Source of the DNA: Streptomyces thinghirensis
Lineage (GTDB): Bacteria > Actinomycetota > Actinomycetia > Streptomycetales > Streptomycetaceae
Reading direction: 5' to 3'
NCBI GenBank assembly: GCA_021502835.1
Contig: JAKFGP010000011.1
Coordinates: 1-64,000 of the forward strand
DNA: 64,000 bases
The position numbers and the translations under genes were made by a program. Below the pieces are notes generated by a model. It was given only the letters and a program-made list of their open reading frames with translations. It was not told where the DNA came from and searched no databases. The number at the start of each line of letters is the position of its first letter. The stretch's first letter is position 1. Shown here piece by piece: positions 34,742 to 43,562 of the stretch.

Positions 34742-35918
34742 CGGGCCGGCTTGGCGGGCCGGCTTGGCGGGCCGGTTCAGCGGGTGCTTCGGCGGGCCGG
34801 CGCAGGGCCGGGTCGGGCGGCCGACTCGGGTCCGGCCGGGTTGGCGAGCCGACTCGGGTCCGGCCGGGTTGGCGAGCCGACTCGGGTCCGGCCGGGTTGG
34901 CGAGCCGACTCGGGTCCGGCCGGGTTGGCGGGCCGGCGCAGGTCCTGCCGGGTCGGCGGGCCGGCTCGGGATCGGGCCGTCTCCACGTCTCCGTGCGGTA
35001 CATCAGGTCCGTCTCGTGGGTGACGAAGCCCAGGCGCTCGTAGACGGACACCGCCGCCTTGTTGTCGGCGTCGACGTACAGCATCGCCGTGGGCAGTCCC
35101 TGGTCCGCCAGGTGCCGCAGGCCGATCGTGGTGAGGGCCTTGCCGAGGCCGCCGCCCTGGGTGTCGGGACGGATGCCGAGGACGCGCACCTCACCGAGCC
35201 GCTCCTCGGCGTGCACCTTGGTCCAGTGGAAGCCGATCAGCTCGCCGCCCCGCTCGGCCAGGAAGAACCCCGCCGGGTCGAACCACGCCTCGGCCTTGCG
35301 GTCGTCGAGGTCCCGCTGGGGTGAGGGAGCCCTGCTCGGGGTGGTGGGCGAAGGCGGCGGCGTTGACCGCGAGCCAGGCGGCGTCGTCCCGCCCCGGCAC
35401 GAAGGTCCGTACGGTCACGCCCTCGGGGAGACGCGGGTCCGGCAGCTCCAGGTCGGCCAACGGGCGCCGCATCTGACGCAGTTCGCGGAACAGGGTCAGC
35501 CCGAGCACCTGCGCGAGATGCCGCGCGGCGGAGTGGCCGCCGTGCGCCCAGATCCGCAGCCGCGCTTGCCGGAGGCGGCGAGCAGCGCGGAACCCAGCGC
35601 CCGCCCGTGCCCCTGCCCCCGGTGCGAGGGGGTGGACGACCAGTTCGGCGGCCGGAGGCTCGATCGGGTCGGTGCCCTCCAGCTGGGCGTAGCCGACGAG
35701 TTCGCCGCCGTTCACGCTGAGCAGCAGGTGCGCGATGCCCTCCCGCGCGGGGGCCGCGCAGTTGCAGCCGGCCCTGTTCGGACACGGCCTGCTGTCCGTC
35801 GTTGCGGGCGGCCTCGGCGAGCAGGGCGAGGACGGCTTCGGTCTGCTCCGGGGCGAGTTCGGCGAGGGGTCTCGATCGAGCGGGGGCGGCCGGGCTGCAC
35901 GGTGTCGTCGCTGGTCAT
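34437..35918 (-). CDS. mshD: Mycothiol synthase with repeat-derived C-terminal tail (frameshifted)
   Basis: Two GNAT domains as in MshD, which acetylates Cys-GlcN-Ins in the last step of mycothiol synthesis. The N-terminus is MTSDDTVQPGRPRSIET. The first domain has AAELVVHPSHRGQGHGRALG after correction, the second has EVRVLGIRPDTQGGGLGKAL and TAMLYVDADNKAAVSVYERL followed by GF. The usual protein ends just after DLMYRTET (near 34985, about 311 residues). Here that frame has no stop there and runs on through the 28-base repeats (WRRPDPEPARRPGRTC and similar Arg/Pro-rich units) to 34437. That adds about 180 residues and overlaps the opposing membrane gene. A single base error inside the repeats would instead end it near 34777. 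Shifts occur near 35850, 35735, 35590 and 35320. Confidence 0.85.
34821..34932. repeat. 28-base tandem repeat, four copies
   Basis: Four near-perfect head-to-tail copies of a 28-base unit (beginning ccgactcgggtccggccggg and closing ttggcgag, starts at 34821, 34849, 34877 and 34905; the last closes ttggcggg). It is flanked by shorter relatives: a ggcgggccggctt-like motif repeated several times at 34727-34800 and a partial unit at 34933-34975. As 28 is not a multiple of 3, the minus-strand reading of mshD cycles through all three phases of the unit. The copies lack distinct spacers and the arrangement is not CRISPR-like. Confidence 0.95.
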
Positions 35919-36101
35919 GCGTACGAGGGTAAGGGGCGGGTGCGGCAAACCGGCGGCAGTCGGGGCAGTTGGCCGGCGGAGGAGGTACACCAGGATGTAA
36001 CCCGTCACCCCCTGTCAGCGCTACGCGCGTTGACTCTAGGCTGCTGCGCCGACGAGCCGTCTCCTCAGCGGCTCGCGCTCACGCATACCCACAGGGGGCG
36101 C

Positions 36102-37947
36102 ATGCCAGTCACAGCACAGTCGCACCAACCGCGCCGCAGCCGCCGTACGAAGCGTCTCCTCGCCGCGGCCGCCACGGTCGTCACCGTCGGCGCGCTCGCC
36201 GCCGCGGCGCTTCCGGCGTCGGCGAACGCGGGCGAGACCCACCGCGGCAACGACGGTCGCGGCCACGGACATGGCCATGGTCACGGCCGCTACCAGGACG
36301 TCCAGCTCCTCTCCTTCAACGACCTGCACGGCAACCTGGAGCCCCCGGCCGGCTCCTCCGGCCGCGTCACGGAGCTCCAGCCGGACGGCACCACGAAGAC
36401 GGTCGACGCGGGCGGCATCGAGTACCTCGCCACGCACTCTCCGCGAGGCCGCCGCGAGGGCAACCGCTACTCCATCACCGCCGCCGGCGGCGACATGGTC
36501 GGCGCGTCCCCCTCCTCTCCGGCCTCCTTCCACGACGAGCCGACCATCGAGGCCCTGAACAAGCTCGACCTGGACGTGACGAGCGTCGGCAACCACGAGT
36601 TCGACGAGGGCGCCAAGGAGCTGGCCCGCCTCCAGAACGGCGGCTGCCACCCCACCGAGGGCTGCTACACGGACAAGGAGTTCAAGGGCGCCGACTTCCC
36701 GTACCTGGCGGCCAACGTCCTGGACGAGAAGACGAAGAAGCCCATCCTGAAGCCCTACTGGGTGTGGAAGCAGAAGGGCGTCAAGGTCGGCTTCATCGGC
36801 GTGACCCTGGAGGGCACCCCGGACATCGTCTCGGCGGAGGGCGTCAGGGGCCTCTCCTTCAAGGACGAGGTCGAGACGATCAACAAGTACGCCAAGGTGC
36901 TCCAGCGCCAGGGCGTGAAGTCGATCGTGGCCCTGGTCCACGAGGGCGGCTTCCCGGCCTCGTCCTCCTACAACTACGACTGCGACTCCCCGGGCGCCGG
37001 CGACGGCATATCCGGCCCGATCGCCGACATCGCGAAGAACGTCACGCCCAAGGTGGACGCGCTGGTCACCGGCCACACCCACGCGGCGTACGTCTGCACG
37101 ATCCCCGACCCGGCAGGCAAGCCCCGCATGGTCACGTCGGCCGCGTCCTTCGGCCGCCTGTACACGGACACGACGCTGACCTACGACCGCGCGACGGGTG
37201 ACATCGCCCGTACGGCCGTGAAGTCCGCGAACCACGTGGTGACGCGGGACGTCCCGAAGGCGCCGGACAGCGGACCCGCCTGATCGACAAGTGGGGCACC
37301 CTCGCCGCCCCGATCGGCAACCGCCCCATCGGCTACATCTCCGGCGACATCAACCGGGATGGCACCGAGTCCCCCGCTCGGCGACCTGATCGCCGACGCG
37401 CAGCTGGCCTACGGCAGGACCCAGGACCCGGAGACCGACCTGGCCCTGATGAACCCCGGCGGCATCCGCGCACCCCTCACCTACACCGCCACGGGCGGCG
37501 AGGGCGACGGCGTCGTCACGTACGCCGAGGGCTTCACCGTCCAGCCCTTCGCCAACACCGTGAACCTCAAGGACTACACGGGCGCCCAGCTCATCCAGGT
37601 CCTCAAGGAGCAGGTGAGCGGCCCGAACGAGGCGGCCCCGAAGATCCTTCAGATCTCAGTCCGGCCTCACCTACACCCTGGACCCTGACCAGGACCGGCG
37701 CGGACCGGGTCGTCACGGACTCCATCCGCCTCAACGGCTCGCCGATCGACGAGAACGCCACCTACCGCGTCGCGTCCAACAGCTTCTCGCGGGCGGCGGC
37801 GACGGCTTCCCCACGCTGGGCGAGGGCGCGAACGAACTCGTCGGCGCGGACGACCTGACGGCGCTGGAGCAGTACCTGACGGCCAACTCGTCGGCGACCG
37901 CCCCGATCACCCCGCCGGCGGCCGACCGCATCACGGTCGTGCGGTAG
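36102..37947 (+). CDS. Secreted 5'-nucleotidase / UDP-sugar hydrolase family phosphoesterase (frameshifted)
   Basis: About 614 residues. A Sec signal peptide (RLLAAAATVVTVGALAAAAL, cleavage after PASANA) precedes a His/Gly stretch GHGHGHGHGR. The metallophosphoesterase domain has LLSFNDLHGNLEP, TSVGNHEFDEGAKELARL and LVTGHTHAAYVC. The C-terminal 5_nucleotid_C domain has ESPLGDLIADAQLAYGRTQD, LMNPGGIRAPL and FANTVNLKDYTGAQL. It releases phosphate from extracellular nucleotides, which fits the phosphate genes nearby. The ATG at 36102 is unambiguous. Shifts near 36440, 37275, 37358, 37655 and 37795 break the frame. Confidence 0.95.
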
Positions 37948-37986
37948 CCGACTCCTGCCGAAGCGAGTACACATCGAGCATGTGAT

Positions 37987-38020
37987 GTTCGCGCCGCGCT
38001 CATATGGGCGCGGCGCGAAC
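37987..38020 (+). terminator. Hairpin terminator after the 5'-nucleotidase gene
   Basis: Perfect 13-base arms gttcgcgccgcgc and gcgcggcgcgaac with a short loop around catatg lie 40 bases after the stop codon. It marks the boundary between the core chromosome and the accessory island that follows. Confidence 0.85.
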
Positions 38021-38159
38021 AGTTGGCCTGGAAGTGTCACCGCAATCGACTGCCACCATCGGCGACCCGTTCACCCCGGCTGACCGCGATACCAACGACC
38101 AGCGGTGATTACGTTTCGTACTCGATCGTCACTGGCCGCGCGTACGCTGCGACAGGGGG

Positions 38160-38583
38160 CGGCGTTGCCCGCGCCCCCGGGCAACAGATCAGGAGCGCGA
38201 CGCGGTCGAGGAACAGGTCGCCGTTCGCCTGGGACGCCAGCACCTGCTTCGCAAGAACCCGGCGCCCAGCGTTCGGTTCGTCATCGACGAACTCGCCATT
38301 CGCCGCTCCGCCTGACGATGCGGCGGCCTGGGAGGGGCAGTTGATGCACGCGGAAGCGGCAGCGCGGGAGCCCAACGTCGTCCTCCAAGTGTTGCCGTTC
38401 TCGGCAGGAATCCATCACCTCATGGGGAAGGGATCGCTGACACTGCTGTGGCAGAAGGACGGAAGGTCCGTGGCCTCACGTGGAAGGTGGCAGCAGCGGT
38501 CAGCTGATGGACGATCCGGACGACGTCCTGCACCACCTTTGTCCTACGATCGGCTCCGGGATCTGGAGGAGCACCGATCATGA
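38160..38583 (+). pseudogene. DUF5753 C-terminal fragment of an XRE-family regulator
   Basis: The segment encodes AVEEQVAVRLGRQHLLRKNP, APSVRFVIDELAIRRSA, EAAAREPNVVLQVLPFSAGI and HHLMGKGSLTLLWQKDGRSV, the typical DUF5753 domain. In complete proteins this follows an N-terminal Cro/C1-type helix-turn-helix. No helix-turn-helix is found upstream: the space back to the 5'-nucleotidase terminator is only about 140 bases. The frame is also shifted near 38315 and 38475. It looks like a remnant of a Streptomyces XRE-DUF5753 gene, still paired with its usual DUF397 partner. Confidence 0.8.
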
Positions 38584-38774
38584 AGCACACCCGGACCTCA
38601 GCAACACCGCCTGGCGCAAGTCGAGCTACAGCGATGGGGGAGCCAACAACTGCGTCGAGGTCGCCGACGGCCTTCCCGGCCTAGTCCCGATGCGTGACAG
38701 CAAGGTGCGGGAGGGCGAGTGCTGGTCTTCGGGGCGATGTCGTGGGGGCGTTCGTGGCCAGGCTGAAGGGATAG
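38580..38774 (+). CDS. DUF397 family protein (frameshifted)
   Basis: About 65 residues. After one corrected shift near 38592 the reading is DLSNTAWRKSSYSDGGANNC, VEVADGLPGLVPMRDSKV and, after another near 38722, FGAMSWGAFVARLKG. The W-RKSSYS-GG--NCVEVA pattern is diagnostic for DUF397. These small proteins pair with XRE-DUF5753 regulators in the many BldB/WhiJ-like systems of Streptomyces. It directly overlaps the upstream fragment end. Confidence 0.9.
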
Positions 38775-38859
38775 CCAATCGGGCCGACCGGGGAGCTACT
38801 GTCAGAGCGTGCCCATATGATCAACAGGGGTGTCCGTAGCTGTCCACAATGAGGAAGAC

Positions 38860-39173
38860 ATGGCCGGTCTCCCCACTATCCCGTCGGTTCCGCCCCATCT
38901 GGCGCGGGCGCCCATGGGGCTGGCCGATCTCGGTTCCCGGCTCGGAGCACGGGTCTTGGACGTCGGTTTCCGTCGTCGGGTACTTCATGACGGGTGGCAC
39001 GCGAGTCGGGGCTGAACATCGGTTTCTGCGCGCTGGTACGAGAGGCCTGCTCGCCGATATTTGCCGTCATCCCGGTTTTCGGACTGCTCAACTCACTGTG
39101 GTGCTGCTGGGACAGCCCGTATCAGCAGTGTTTGCACGACAAGATGGCCGGCACGGTGGCCCCGGGGCGCTGA
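38860..39173 (+). CDS. RDD-family membrane protein (frameshifted, possibly degraded)
   Basis: About 105 residues. It starts MAGLPTIPSVPPHLARAP, then LADLGSRLGARVLDV (the RDD-type opening). After shifts near 38965 and 39012 it continues VSVVGYFMTGGT, LNIGFCALVREACSPIFAVI and the end LLNSLWCCWDSPYQQCLHDK with MAGTV. The W-D-xx-xQ-x-LHDKMAGTVV ending is the RDD family signature. RDD proteins are often encoded next to actinobacterial type VII loci. It is shorter than usual, so decay is possible. Confidence 0.65.
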
Positions 39174-39281
39174 GGGCTGGCCGATTTTTGTCACCCACCG
39201 TCCAACAGCGTTGCGGGTGCAACATGTTGTGCGTAAGGATGTTCGAGATCATGGGGTTTGAGTGACACACGGGGGTGGACG

Positions 39282-39615
39282 ATGAAGTTCGACATGGGCT
39301 CGGCGACTCTGTCGGATCTGGGCAAGAGCACGGTCGGTTCGGTCGACGATCTGGGCACGTTGATCACGTGGCTGATCCAGGCGGCGGAGCCGTTGGGGGA
39401 AGTTCAACGGCGCGGGCAAGGCGGCGTTCGACACCTTCAAGCTGCACGCCGATGAGATCACGAACGACCTGAACGGCTCGCTCAACGCGATCCTGGGCGG
39501 ACAGTCCGGCATGGACACCGCGTTCGGTACCGGTGATCAGGGAGCTGGAGGGCAACGCCCACAAGAACATGGGCTCAGCCAACTTCGACGCTGCTCTCGC
39601 TTCGGCGCCCGGTAG
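39282..39615 (+). CDS. WXG100/ESAT-6-like small secreted protein 1
   Basis: About 110 residues. It reads MKFDMGSATLSDLGKSTVGS, VDDLGTLITWLIQAAEPLGG, a KFNGAGKAAFDTFKLHADEI centre and an LNGSLNAILGGQSGMDTAFG end. The helical hairpin with a small-residue turn (WLIQAAEPLGGKFNGAGK replacing the exact WxG) fits the ESX substrate family. It has no signal peptide. Shifts lie near 39400, 39535 and 39590. It is followed after 56 bases by a second protein of the same type, as in EsxA/EsxB pairs. Confidence 0.75.
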
Positions 39616-39671
39616 GCGCCGGGGTCTCGTGGTCGGCGTCGCATCGTCACTGTTTTCTAGGGGAAGTAGTC

Positions 39672-40016
39672 ATGGGACAGAACCTGGACCGCCGTTCAGT
39701 CGACACCGGTGCCTCGACCGAGGTGCAGATCAGTCTGCAAGGGGTCGTCGCCCAGTTGGAGCGCGTACTGACCGACCGTGACCGGGCCGTGAAGGCCGCG
39801 ATGGCCGAATTCCAGGCCGACGGGGTCTCGGACGAGTACCACGGCAAGGAGATCCGCTGGAACCGGGCCGCAGCCGAGGTCCGGGAGATCATCCGGCTGG
39901 TCCGCACGACGATGGAGCAGAACGACGGGACCGCTCAGTCGACGCTGGCCAAAGCTCGGGCGGCCGTGGACAACATCGGCTGGAGGCGGAGGGCGACCGT
40001 AGCGGTTGGACGTTGA
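39672..40016 (+). CDS. WXG100-like small protein 2 (probable partner)
   Basis: 114 residues in this frame. It reads MGQNLDRRSVDTGASTEVQI, LERVLTDRDRAVKAAMAEFQ, GVSDEYHGKEIRWNRAAAEV and QNDGTAQSTLAKARAAVDNI. It is helical throughout with the DGVSDEYHGKE turn in place of WxG. The family's natural end is probably just after AAVDNIG, with the last residues due to a shift near 39982. It likely forms a heterodimer with the preceding protein and is exported by the EccC/EccD machine encoded downstream. Confidence 0.75.
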   Translation: MGQNLDRRSVDTGASTEVQISLQGVVAQLERVLTDRDRAVKAAMAEFQADGVSDEYHGKEIRWNRAAAEVREIIRLVRTTMEQNDGTAQSTLAKARAAVDNIGWRRRATVAVGR

Positions 40017-40034
40017 ACTGAACGGGGGTTCGGA

Positions 40035-40425
40035 ATGACGGGGTGGGACATATCGCCGTCAGGGGTCGAGTTCGTGACCTCGCTGGTGCAGGACGCGATG
40101 GACGAAGTAGCCAAGGACGTCAAGGCATACGGCACGGACGTGGTGAGTGCAGCGGCCTCCGCCGGGGACCATCAGTGGTGTGTACTGCGGCGACACGCCC
40201 GTCGGCCCCATTGGCTCGGCGTTGCAACTAGTTCGTGGAGAGCACAGCCTATGACGTGCTTTTCCTGGGGGCCAGGGCGGCGAAGTCTGTGAACGGCGCC
40301 TTGGAGGCTACGGGGTACTACGTGATCGGCGATGAGGGAGAACGCCGCTCGCGCGCACCGTGGCGCCCTGTCAGTGCCGAAGATCGACATGCCGGGAGAC
40401 GGCAAGGGGAGACGGTCAGAAGTGA
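40035..40425 (+). CDS. DUF6507-like protein of the type VII locus (frameshifted)
   Basis: About 130 residues. It reads MTGWDISPSGVEFVTSLVQD, AMDEVAKDVKAYGTDVVSAA, and after shifts near 40170 and 40215 STAYDVLFLGARAAKSVNGA, ATGYYVIGD, AARAHRGALSVPKIDMPG. It looks like another ESX-type helical substrate or chaperone, of the kind annotated DUF6507 in Streptomyces type VII loci (family name from memory). It ends immediately before the large toxin gene, so it may act as its partner for export. Confidence 0.65.
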
Positions 40426-42681
40426 TCAACCTGGCCGGCATACCGCAGTTCACAGGGGATTTTGATCAACTGGACAAGGATGTCTCCGCGCTGCGCAGCG
40501 ACGCCATAGGCATCCGCGACGGCGGCTCGGACGTGCACTCCCGTTTCCAGATGCTGGAGGCTTTCTACCCGCACCCGAGGCTGAGACATTGTTCGCCACC
40601 ACTCAGCCGGTGATGGACAAGGCGGACACCTTCGCCGCAAGTCCTGGAGACGGTGGCCGACGCGCTGGACACGTTCTCCATCGAGGCTCGTCCGCTGGCC
40701 AAGCGCCTGGATCAGCTCAAGACGGACGCGCTCGCGTTCGTCAACAGCGTCGAGGGAGACGACGACTGGACCGAGGACGAGGACAAGGTCGACAAGAACC
40801 GGCAACTCCTCGACGATGTCACCGCTGCGCAGTCCGCCTTCCGGGAGGCGGAGCGCCGGGCGGCTACCAAGATCTCGGCGATCGTGGGCGGGCCCAGGTT
40901 CGTGGCGGACGACGGCAGCGGTCTTGTCGAGCGGGGCACGGTGCTCTACGGCTACGACGCCGACCTGTTCGAGGGCGCCGAGAAGTTGCCCTGGGGAACA
41001 CCGGAGGACCAGACCCACGAGTCGTGGAGCTTGGGCTGGTTCGGGCATGGGGCCAAGAGTCTGCTCTGGGATGGCATATACAAGGACGGCTTCGAGGCAA
41101 CGGCCAAGGGCGTCTGGGCGCTGGCCACGGGGACGGCGACGCCTGGAGCGGGCTGAAGGACGTCGTCACCGGTATCGGTCTGTACACCATGAAGCCGTAC
41201 GACGCGTTCATGGACTGGGCGGTCGGCCCGGACGAGGAGAGCGCGGACGAGGCCAGGGCCAAGAAGGCGACGAAGGAGTTCGGCAAAGCCCTCGTTGCCT
41301 GGGACATGTGGCAGGAGAACCCGACCCGCGCGGCCGGGACCGTCATATTCAACGTCCTCACGCTGGGCGCCGGGCCACTGGCGATCGCATCCAAGGCCAG
41401 TAAGGGCGGCGTGGCAGGCAGGACGGCCGGTGTCGCCGCGAAGGCCGGGATGTTCATGGACCCGGTCTACATCGGCCTCCGTGCGACCGGCACGACGGTC
41501 AGCGCAGTCCCCAAGCTGTCGGAACTCACCTCCCGGATCATGGGAGCAACGGGCACGGCGGCGGACGCGCAGCGTGTTCACAGCGTCATCGAGCTTGAGG
41601 ATGGCTCCAAGGTCGTCATCGAGAACGGCGAGTTCATCCCCTACGACAAGCATGGCGACGTCGTCTCCGACCGACCGAAGCAGGAACGATCCGCCAACGC
41701 AGAGACCATGCCGGAGCAGACGCCGGTGCGGGAACGGGAACTCGCTGGGGTCAGCGCGGCATCACGTGCCCCGGAGGCCTCTGCTGGTGCCGGTGACCGT
41801 CTTCCGCACCAGGCCAGCCATGAGGCTTCCTCGGGGCACGGCAGTGGCGACACAACCCGCAGTACAGGGCCAGTGTCTGGCAGAGCTGGAGCTACACACG
41901 CAGGTGGTGCCGGCACCCCTGCACCGGGCCACGACTCGGCGAGCAACAGTCGTGGTCGCACTGGCTCGGGCGCCACGTCCTCAGTCGGCCGCGACGGGCG
42001 GGGGCCAGAGCCCGCCGCTGGAGCAGGAGGATCTGAAACCGGCAGTCCCCACTCTTCGGCCCACCATCACGAAGCTCGTGCGGATACTCAGGAACCGCAC
42101 CAGGGGCACGATGTTCTAGACGCTGCCGACGGCGAGGGCGGGACGCCCTCCGCAACGCACCCGCACAGCGGCTCCGCTGGCGACGGCGGCCCCGCGCAGG
42201 GCGAACTTCTGCCCGGCACAGCGCGTCGTACCCTGCGCGAGATGCGGGCCATGAACCACAGCCGGGACCGGTACAGGGGTGCCGAGGACTATGTTCGCGA
42301 GATGACGGGCGGCGCACCTGAGCGGCATTACCGTGTTCCGTCCCACGACCACCCCTACTACCCTGTACACGGGACAGGGGGCCGCAATGTGGACGTCCCG
42401 GTTGATATGCCGGACGGCCGTACGCTGGCTGTGGAGGTGAAGCACTACCTTGAATGGCGGACGCTCAAACTCAGCGATGGCAGCACGCGCCCTGGAAGGG
42501 CGAAGTTCCCTTGAACGACGGCATAATCGAGCAAATCAACAAGGACCTTACGCTGCGACGTCAGGATCCTACGTACGATCCGCGATGGGTCTTCCTGCAT
42601 GCGCCTCCTTCGCAGGCCCTGAGAAACTATCTCATCCAGGCTCGCGTCATATTCATCGAATATGGACCGGCTCCCAAATAG
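40422..42681 (+). CDS. Polymorphic toxin exported by the type VII system, C-terminal PD-(D/E)XK nuclease (frameshifted)
   Basis: About 752 residues. Residues 1-200 are helical and charged (FTGDFDQLDKDVSALRSDAI and RPLAKRLDQLKTDALAFVNS). A hydrophobic/channel-like part around residues 290-365 has AGTVIFNVLTLGAGPLAIAS and MDPVYIGLRATGTTVSAVPK. A long Gly/Ser/His-rich spacer spans about 430-600. The C-terminal toxin domain follows: YRGAEDYVREMTGGAPERHY, then GGRNVDVPVDMPDGRTLAVE and VKHY. The RNVDV...AVEVK pattern is a PD-(D/E)XK nuclease core. The GTG at 40422 is my start. Shifts occur near 40575, 40650, 41140, 42465 and 42500, with the true end FIEYGPAPK at 42681. The putative immunity gene follows at once. 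Confidence 0.8.
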
Positions 42682-42707
42682 CTAGTACTACATGGAAGGT
42701 GCACCAC

Positions 42708-43163
42708 GTGGCGGCAGTAAGCGCATCGGACCTGCAAGAATGGATTGAAGGGGAACGTCGGAACGTCATCGGCATGGCGGACATGCTCGGGGTGTCGTCT
42801 GACGTCTACAATCGTGACCCGATGAGCCTTATTCCAGCCCTCCAGAACTACGTTTCACGTGCTCCACTTGATGAATTCGAGCAGTCTGACTGGATTACAC
42901 TGCACGCCGACCTGATGTCCTATGTTGCCGATTACCTGATTCAGAAGCACGGTGCGAGTTGGAGTGTTGCGGATGATCCCGCAGCGCCGCGCGGATACCG
43001 GTTTGTAATCGAGGCAACGGGGCGTGACGGACAGACCCGTCGGGTCGACCCCTTCGACGTGGTGGGCAAGGAAATCGGCAGCCTCCCGATCGAGATCACC
43101 CGGATGCTGGCCAGCGCGGAACTCACCTTGAACCTCGCCTCCCAGGTCGGCGAGGGCGAATGA
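42708..43163 (+). CDS. Putative immunity protein for the upstream toxin
   Basis: 151 residues, intact. The GTG at 42708 follows ggaagg. It is an acidic soluble protein without signal or membrane segment: SASDLQEWIEGERRNVIGMA, FEQSDWITLHADLMSYVADY and PFDVVGKEIGSLPIEITRML. Acidic, single-domain and 26 bases behind a toxin gene, it has the placement of an immunity protein that blocks the nuclease domain. I recognise no named family, so the role is inferred from position. Confidence 0.65.
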   Translation: MAAVSASDLQEWIEGERRNVIGMADMLGVSSDVYNRDPMSLIPALQNYVSRAPLDEFEQSDWITLHADLMSYVADYLIQKHGASWSVADDPAAPRGYRFVIEATGRDGQTRRVDPFDVVGKEIGSLPIEITRMLASAELTLNLASQVGEGE

Positions 43164-43246
43164 CGCAGCCCGTAGTCGGAGTGGGAGGATGCCGTCAATG
43201 GGCAACTGTGTGATTATCGATTCCTCTCGATTGGTGGGAATGGTCC

Positions 43247-43546
43247 GTGACTGCCCACGACTACGACACCCAGCTCCTCGAGTCCGTCTCCGTCCGGCGC
43301 CGGCGCCTGCGCGACGCGCTTCTCTTCGGTGCCCAGCGTCAGCGGCGGTCCGTCGATGAGCGGCTGGGGAAGGTGGTTGCCGGGGTGGTGATTGCGGCTG
43401 TGGTGTGTGCCGGGTGTGTGGGGTGGTCGTTCGTGGAGAACCGGGTCATGGGGGAGAGTGAGAAGAGCCCGTACGGGGCTTCGGTGGGGCTGGCCAGCGA
43501 GGGCGTTTCGGGTTCGTCACTCTCAGTCAGGGTGTCTGTACGATGA
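43247..43546 (+). CDS. Small one-helix membrane protein of the type VII locus
   Basis: 99 residues. A basic N-terminal amphipathic part (ESVSVRRRRLRDALLFGAQR) precedes one membrane helix (VVAGVVIAAVVCAGCVGWSF) and a short outer segment SLSVRVSVR. It sits 17 bases before eccD. The layout (basic cytoplasmic head, one helix, short outside part) could be a minimal stand-in for EccB or EccE, which are otherwise absent, but no family is recognised. The last residues may be altered by a shift close to 43530. Confidence 0.65.
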   Translation: MTAHDYDTQLLESVSVRRRRLRDALLFGAQRQRRSVDERLGKVVAGVVIAAVVCAGCVGWSFVENRVMGESEKSPYGASVGLASEGVSGSSLSVRVSVR

Positions 43547-43562
43547 TAGGTTCGAACGCGTG

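Noticed and set aside
34821..34932. Possible CRISPR array
   Set aside because: The 28-base units are directly adjacent with no spacers, so this is a simple tandem repeat.
38775..38859. A separate gene between DUF397 and RDD
   Set aside because: Only 85 bases and no start with a plausible ribosome site leading to a meaningful frame.
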